Shown here in pieces: positions 17,479 to 22,175 of a stretch of 22,175 nucleotides of DNA (the first letter of the stretch is position 1; every line of letters starts with the position of its first letter). Below the pieces are notes generated by a model. The model ran no database searches, had not been told where the DNA came from, and saw only the letters and a program-made list of their open reading frames with translations. The position numbers and the translations under genes are program-made. The stretch is from positions 1 to 22,175 of the IMG/VR virus record IMGVR_UViG_3300025645_000513. One strand, given 5' to 3'. This DNA is from a virus.

Positions 17479-19317
17479 CTACTTTGATTCGCCCCAATTG
17501 GGCCCAACCTCAACGTCCACCTTGCTTGGCACGGCGAGCTCTACCGCTTCGCGCATGATCTTAGCGGCCCCCTCGGCCTCTTCACGGCTTTTTACAGAGA
17601 GGGCTATCTCATCATGCACCTGCAGCATGATGTTGAACCCGGCCTTGTGTAGGGCAAGCATGGCGCTCTTGCACTGGTCCGCTGCGCTTCCTTGGATCAA
17701 TTTATTCGTGCCCTTGTAGGTCATGGCGCGCTTAATTCGTGTGCCGTACTTTGCAGCAGCCTCTTCGTAGGGCAACGCCTTGTTGATTCCCCACGCCATT
17801 GGTTCCCACAAAGGAAAGCGACACTTGCGGCCGAGCAATGTTCTGATCGATCCGCCGGAGGCAGGGTATTCGATGCGCTTCTGCACTGCGTGGATTGTAG
17901 ATTTAAGGAAAGGGACCTTGGCGTGGAATGTCTGGATCAACTCCTTCGCTTCGTCGTCGTGCATGTCGAGCTCTATCGCAAGCTTCTTAACGCCCATGCC
18001 GTAAATCAATCCGAGGCCGATTGTCTTGGCCTGCTTACGATCAATCCCTGCAAGGTCGGCGACCATTTGGTGGAAGTCAGTGCCGGGGTCCTCTTGGTAC
18101 GCCTCAGCCATCTTACCGGCGCCATCCAGTTTCAACAGGCTTGCATAGTGAACCAGTAGGCGGGGCTCCTGACTCGAGAAGTCGTTAGCCGCCCATAGCT
18201 CGCCTTCCTCAGGCAAGAACAAACCTCGGACCATTGGGCCTATTATCGGATGGCGGGCAGGCACTTGCTGCAAATTCGGTTGGTTCATGGACAGTCGGCC
18301 GGTGACCGTGCCCCCGCCTTCACCTCGCAACTGGTTAATGTGCGAATGGATTCGCCCGGTGGCCTCACTGGCATCGAGGTACGGTTGCAGGAAGGTGTTG
18401 TGCGTCTTGTTTATCTCGCGCACCTCAACAATGGCCTTGGCAATCGGATGCTCGCATCCCTCGAGGAAGGACTTAGTAAAACTTGGCGCGCCCTTTTCTG
18501 TCTTAGGGTAATTGATGTTTAGCTTATCAAACGCCTTTGCAATGCTTGCCGCTGCCCACATGTCGACAGGGACGCCTGCCTCCTTGCGAATAAAAGCCAT
18601 CATCTTTTTCTCTTTCTTCTTGAGCTCCTCAGTGAGCTCTATCGCTTTCTTTCTATCAAACCGAATGCCTTTGAATGTCATGCCTACAAGCACCGGCAGT
18701 ATCTCAGTTTCCAATTGGAAGATGGATTCTACTTCCTCTTGCCTTAGCAAGGTCTCGAGGTGATGCCAGAGCTTTAGCGTGAGTGCCGCATCCTGTTCGC
18801 CGTAAGCGCCGACAAAATGCGCCGGAAGTTTCCAGAGCTCTTTCTTTGGGTGCACGCCAAAATCTGCAGCCGCCTTCTTGAGCTGCTCCTCTGACTTAAT
18901 CTCTTTGAGCATATCGAAACCCAGAGAGTTGAGTGCGTAGCTGTACCGGTTCTCGTCGACTAGGCCTGCAGCAATCATCGTGTCGATAATTGTTCCTTGG
19001 ACCTCGAACCCTGACGCCCACAGCCAACCCAAGTCGTATGCTGCGTTGTGCATCACCTTCGGGCAGGGCAGCTTTAGGATGTCCGTGATCCATGCCTCGA
19101 CCATTCTTTTATCAAGGTTGCCGCCACCGCCATGTGCGATAGGGTAGTAACCACACCACCCGTCTACTGCAACAGCATAGCCGACAATGAACCCGTCGTT
19201 GCGTGGCCAACCGGGCCCGAACTTCTCCATGTTCGGATCGCAAGTCTCGAGGTCGATGGCAATCTCTTTTGCTTCCGACAGGTCAGGGAAATGTTGTGGT
19301 GGGGTCCATTCGCTCAA
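17479..19317 (-). CDS. polA: Family A DNA polymerase with 3'-5' exonuclease
   Basis: A 612-aa replicative polymerase. The exonuclease domain has IAIDLET (D22, E24), HNAAYDLGW (D95) and YGEQDAAL (D176). The polymerase domain has motif A NDFSSQEPR (378-386), motif B RKQAKTIGLGLIYG (427-440) and motif C QVHDEIAL (566-573). There is no 5'-3' exonuclease domain. Position L435 corresponds to F762 of E. coli Pol I; leucine there is common in marine viral PolA and is thought to affect speed and fidelity. The start is TTG 19317, overlapping the helicase stop (TTGA), with GAGAGG about 10 nt upstream; the next Met (30) would cut into the exonuclease. It forms the end of the primase-helicase-polymerase unit. 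Confidence 0.95.
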   Translation of the reverse strand: MSEWTPPQHFPDLSEAKEIAIDLETCDPNMEKFGPGWPRNDGFIVGYAVAVDGWCGYYPIAHGGGGNLDKRMVEAWITDILKLPCPKVMHNAAYDLGWLWASGFEVQGTIIDTMIAAGLVDENRYSYALNSLGFDMLKEIKSEEQLKKAAADFGVHPKKELWKLPAHFVGAYGEQDAALTLKLWHHLETLLRQEEVESIFQLETEILPVLVGMTFKGIRFDRKKAIELTEELKKKEKKMMAFIRKEAGVPVDMWAAASIAKAFDKLNINYPKTEKGAPSFTKSFLEGCEHPIAKAIVEVREINKTHNTFLQPYLDASEATGRIHSHINQLRGEGGGTVTGRLSMNQPNLQQVPARHPIIGPMVRGLFLPEEGELWAANDFSSQEPRLLVHYASLLKLDGAGKMAEAYQEDPGTDFHQMVADLAGIDRKQAKTIGLGLIYGMGVKKLAIELDMHDDEAKELIQTFHAKVPFLKSTIHAVQKRIEYPASGGSIRTLLGRKCRFPLWEPMAWGINKALPYEEAAAKYGTRIKRAMTYKGTNKLIQGSAADQCKSAMLALHKAGFNIMLQVHDEIALSVKSREEAEGAAKIMREAVELAVPSKVDVEVGPNWGESK

Positions 19318-20810
19318 AATCTAAATCCTCTCTCTTCATTCTTGGGCAATACAATGTGCAGCGATTGCCTTGTGCGCGTGACGCCCACATAGAGCAATCG
19401 ATTAATGTCATCGGCGTTCTTCGCATAATCTTTTGCAAACTTAGGGCTCAGGTCCGTGAGCAATAAAACATTGTCCGCCTCTCCGCCCTTTGCTCCGTGG
19501 ATCGTAGACAGTTGTATCGCAGGCTTCACGCCTAACTTCGCACCACGCCTCAGCACAGCAATCAGGTAGTCGCGTTTGTCTTCGCCTATCTTGGTCAAGG
19601 CTTCGTGCCAGATGGCGTCGGTCAGTAACCCTTGGTTAGCTTTGAGCTCGGCCATGTCATACATAGCCTCGGGGTCCGCATGCCTTAGCGATTTAAACCC
19701 GCGCTTTATCGAGGAAGCAGGCAAGTGCTTATAGATTTGCCGCAGCACGTCATAGCCGACCGATTGGCCTTTGCGTAACCGCTCCCAACCAATGACAGAG
19801 GTCACCACCGAATCGGCAATGCTCCGTTGTCCATTGCGCTCGAAAAGTAGGCCTTGGCTTTTGATCCAGTTGTGCAGCTCGTTGAGCATGTAGTTCGTGG
19901 AGGCCATGATTAACCATTCGCCCTTGCTGATATCCACCTGCTCGAATTGGTTGTAATAATTTATCTCGCCTTGCTCCTGTCGTGGCGCCCAGATTTTCTC
20001 CTGCCTGTTCTGAATTCGCTTCACGATAGAGTTTGCAAGGAAGTGGACCTTAGCCGGTACGCGATAGGACTGCTCGAGAATCTTTACCTCACCCTCACAG
20101 GACAGGAAGCTTTCCACGTCAGCACCGGACCACGTGTACACCGCTTGGTCATCATCTCCTGCGACAAACGTGCGGTCTGCTTTCTCTGCCAATGCCATGA
20201 CGAGTTTCCACTGCAAGCGTGAGAGGTCTTGTGCCTCGTCGACAATCAGCACTTCAAGTGCAGGCAGTCGTTCCTGCTGTTCGATCAGTCTCTCGAGCAA
20301 GTCCGTAAAATCCATCAGCATGTGCGCCGCCTTAAACTTACGGTAGGCACGCTCGACGAACTCAAAGTAGAACCATTCGATTTCCATGTTGCTGCGGTTG
20401 TAATGTGTTCGCAGGTCTATGCCTCGAATGCGTGCGATGTTTATCTCGTTCAGGATTGCGTTGTCTGCGCGCACGATATAGTCGTCGCCCTCTAGCGAGG
20501 TTGACACCTCGAGGCCTGTTTCCTTTGCGAACGTCGCGTAATCCTCTGCAGACATCAGGTCCTTGGCCCCTGCTCCGAGGCAGTGATAGGCAAGACTATG
20601 TAGCGTGCGGAACCACGGAAAGTCCGTCTCGGCGTTCAGGCTAGGGAACTTCTGAATCGCTCGATCACGAGCCTCACCTGCTGCCTTGCGAGTAAACGAG
20701 AAGTAACCTATCTGGCTCGATAGCGTATTGTCGGCGAGCTCCTTCTCAACGACGTTAAGAAGGAACGTGGTTTTCCCTGAACCCGGCGGGCCAAACACCT
20801 TAGTCATCAT
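19314..20810 (-). CDS. UvrD/Rep-like SF1 DNA helicase
   Basis: A 498-aa helicase. Walker A GPPGSGKTT is at 7-15, motif Ia near GYFSFTRKAA (35-44), motif II LIVDEAQDLS (188-197), motif III GDDDQAVYTWSGAD (218-231), motif IV LEQSYRVP (245-252), motif V STIHGAKGGEADNV (435-448) and motif VI RLLYVGVTRTR (471-481). All seven SF1A motifs are present, so it should unwind DNA 3'-5'. It is shorter than UvrD (~720 aa) and lacks large 1B/2B insertions. It begins at ATG 20810, overlapping the primase stop (TAATG). It replaces the DnaB-like helicase found in many phages and probably works directly with the primase and PolA at the fork. Confidence 0.92.
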   Translation of the reverse strand: MMTKVFGPPGSGKTTFLLNVVEKELADNTLSSQIGYFSFTRKAAGEARDRAIQKFPSLNAETDFPWFRTLHSLAYHCLGAGAKDLMSAEDYATFAKETGLEVSTSLEGDDYIVRADNAILNEINIARIRGIDLRTHYNRSNMEIEWFYFEFVERAYRKFKAAHMLMDFTDLLERLIEQQERLPALEVLIVDEAQDLSRLQWKLVMALAEKADRTFVAGDDDQAVYTWSGADVESFLSCEGEVKILEQSYRVPAKVHFLANSIVKRIQNRQEKIWAPRQEQGEINYYNQFEQVDISKGEWLIMASTNYMLNELHNWIKSQGLLFERNGQRSIADSVVTSVIGWERLRKGQSVGYDVLRQIYKHLPASSIKRGFKSLRHADPEAMYDMAELKANQGLLTDAIWHEALTKIGEDKRDYLIAVLRRGAKLGVKPAIQLSTIHGAKGGEADNVLLLTDLSPKFAKDYAKNADDINRLLYVGVTRTRQSLHIVLPKNEERGFRF

Positions 20811-22175
20811 TAGAACGGCACCGAGTCATTGTTAGTAGGCGTATCGAATGGCGCATCCTGCTTATCAAACACAGGCAGCTTCCACACTCGAGCCGTGCGG
20901 CCCTTAAGCTTTATAGCGCTTGGCTCACCGCCTAGCTCACGTAACCGCTGCGCCATCTTAGGCGCGGACAACGTGCCGAAGTTGTTACGCTTCAGGTGTG
21001 CTTCGAGGTCCTTGATCCGTAGATAACAAACACCGTTCTCTTCATCGGTCCAGACACGGCCCATGAGAATCTCGTCACGGTCCATTGCCTGCTGCAAGTG
21101 AGTCGTAAACTCCTCAACAAGGTCAGCGAATCTGCCGGTGATTGTGGTGTCTTCGCTTGCCTCGGTGATGGCCTGCAACTCAACCATCTCACCTAGCAGT
21201 TCATTTACAAGCTGCTCCCAGTCAGGCTTTTTGATTGTCGGCGGCAGTACGTTCAGCCGCTCCATGCAGGCCTTCTGGAAAAACATTTGATTGAACAGGC
21301 TTTCCGTTTCAAGTTCAATGCGCTTGCCGTTAACGTCAAGGAACCACAGTGGCGGTTCGCTTGCGTACTTACTCAGTGACGTGAGCTGCGGGCTGTCCGG
21401 TCCATCGCCACCAATGCCATGCTTGCGCTGCCTGCACAGGGCAGGGTTGCAGAATGATTTTATGGGGTCGTCCTTACACTTGTAACGGTATTCTTTTTTC
21501 TCTAGCTGCTTCTGTATCAGCGCAATTTCCTGCAGCCCAAGCGGCGGATTAAAGTACTTATGGTTGTACTCCATTAGCTTGTCTTCCCATCCGACCGGGA
21601 AAGCTTTCTTGAGGTAGATGCCGACAGAGAACATGCCGTTGTTCCGTGAGCCTTCAGGAAATCCCTGCGAACAGAGGGCCTGCAGGCATGGCGGTCCATC
21701 CTTAACAGGCGTGTCAGGTTTCTCTGGAGGCTTAGGCATGACCAAAGCGTCTTGCACGTTGGCTTCGTATATCTCGAAGAACTCGTCTAGCGTCGCACTG
21801 TTACCGTCTTCCTTAAGCGCGTAGCGCAGGCTCTTCTCTCCGCCGAAGTAAGGCAGGTTGAGGTAGTTGCCGGTGTCACCCCGCTCGACTAGGATTTCAG
21901 ATTGCTTAGGGAATATCTCGCGCCCTGCTTCACCGAGCAGGCCGCCGCATGCAGTCAGATACTTTTGCATGTCGCCCGCAGGCACAGGGGTCTTGGTGAA
22001 ACAATAGACGTGTGCGCCCCCTGACTTACTGCGGAAAGTCACGAGCGGTAGCCCAAGCTTTTTAATCTTCTCGATCAGCGCCTGCAGGTCTAGCGGGTAC
22101 TGGTCAATATCTATCGCGCCCCACGTACAGCTATTGTCGGCGCGTATTGGAATGATTCCGAGTGACGGGTCTATG
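20810..22175 (-). CDS. AEP-type primase (5' end outside the window)
   Basis: The open frame runs off the right edge; 454 codons are visible. The first residues read IDPSLGIIPIRADNSCTWGA, then IDIDQYPLD, the DxD metal-binding motif of archaeo-eukaryotic primases. TFRSKSGGAHVYCF gives the SxH motif, and GNYLNLPYFGG the third conserved block. Further on, FCNPALCRQRKHGIGG is a Cys-containing motif common in phage AEP proteins, and the C-terminal ~90 residues (RVWTDEENGVCYLRIKDLEA onward) look like a winged helix. A GTG at 22042 is internal to the domain and cannot be the true start. It is the first gene of the replication unit and overlaps the helicase by one base. The enzyme should make primers for PolA. 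Confidence 0.85.
   Translation of the reverse strand, partial: IDPSLGIIPIRADNSCTWGAIDIDQYPLDLQALIEKIKKLGLPLVTFRSKSGGAHVYCFTKTPVPAGDMQKYLTACGGLLGEAGREIFPKQSEILVERGDTGNYLNLPYFGGEKSLRYALKEDGNSATLDEFFEIYEANVQDALVMPKPPEKPDTPVKDGPPCLQALCSQGFPEGSRNNGMFSVGIYLKKAFPVGWEDKLMEYNHKYFNPPLGLQEIALIQKQLEKKEYRYKCKDDPIKSFCNPALCRQRKHGIGGDGPDSPQLTSLSKYASEPPLWFLDVNGKRIELETESLFNQMFFQKACMERLNVLPPTIKKPDWEQLVNELLGEMVELQAITEASEDTTITGRFADLVEEFTTHLQQAMDRDEILMGRVWTDEENGVCYLRIKDLEAHLKRNNFGTLSAPKMAQRLRELGGEPSAIKLKGRTARVWKLPVFDKQDAPFDTPTNNDSVPF

Noticed and set aside
17692-18159. Plus-strand ORF of 155 codons
   Set aside because: Antisense to the polymerase catalytic domain; no ribosome site or recognisable domain.
1-22175. 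tRNA genes, CRISPR array, integrase or transposase
   Set aside because: None was recognised on either strand by eye; a dedicated RNA search was not possible.

Overview
The window is part of a tailed-phage (Caudoviricetes) genome. Every convincing gene lies on the minus strand, so the genes read from the right edge to the left. Gene content (AEP-type primase, UvrD-like helicase, family A DNA polymerase, long P22/podovirus-type portal, terminase with an MPPRHTKS Walker A, very small overlapping genes) resembles uncultured marine phages of Proteobacteria. The host cannot be fixed from the sequence. No tRNA, rRNA, CRISPR, integrase or transposase gene was seen.

Layout in transcription order. (1) 22175-17479, replication: an archaeo-eukaryotic primase whose start lies beyond the right edge, an SF1 helicase and a PolA with 3'-5' exonuclease, joined by stop/start overlaps. 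(2) 17424-14490, a dense run of small genes: a ribbon-helix-helix-like protein, a 59-aa zinc ribbon, a DUF7303-like protein, a widespread 192-aa accessory protein and several unknowns. (3) 14485-12877, nuclease, regulation and lysis: an SNase-like nuclease, a sigma-70 region 4 protein fused to a helix-turn-helix (HTH) module, a second gene carrying the same HTH module, a 52-aa ORF and a SleB-type cell wall hydrolase. (4) 12681-10144, single small unknown genes, five of them preceded by a stem-loop plus a CAGGAGA ribosome site; several also have a promoter with a shared -35 region. A strong terminator (10058-10100) closes this section.

(5) 10057-9556 is a non-coding control region with a 31-nt inverted repeat, GGTTAC repeats, four copies of an AATACSGTATT-like site and a sigma-70-like promoter for the packaging genes. 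It is the best candidate for a replication origin and/or an early/late switch. (6) 9555-1, packaging and virion genes: a small DUF7303-like protein, terminase small subunit, VRR-NUC nuclease (largely overlapping the end of the small subunit gene), a palindrome-rich non-coding stretch, terminase large subunit, a 1142-aa multidomain protein, portal, a DUF6496-like protein, and the start of one more gene cut by the left edge.

The most unusual signals are at the DNA and RNA level: palindromes resembling host chromosome-maintenance sites (parS-like and dif-like) upstream of the terminase large subunit; a dispersed 12-mer, GGNCCRTGGYCC, found in several reading frames and in non-coding DNA; covarying leader hairpins; and a compact sigma-region-4/HTH gene pair that could redirect host RNA polymerase. 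Several genes called here (53-, 54-, 52- and 59-aa proteins) are very short and were found by translating the minus strand by hand.
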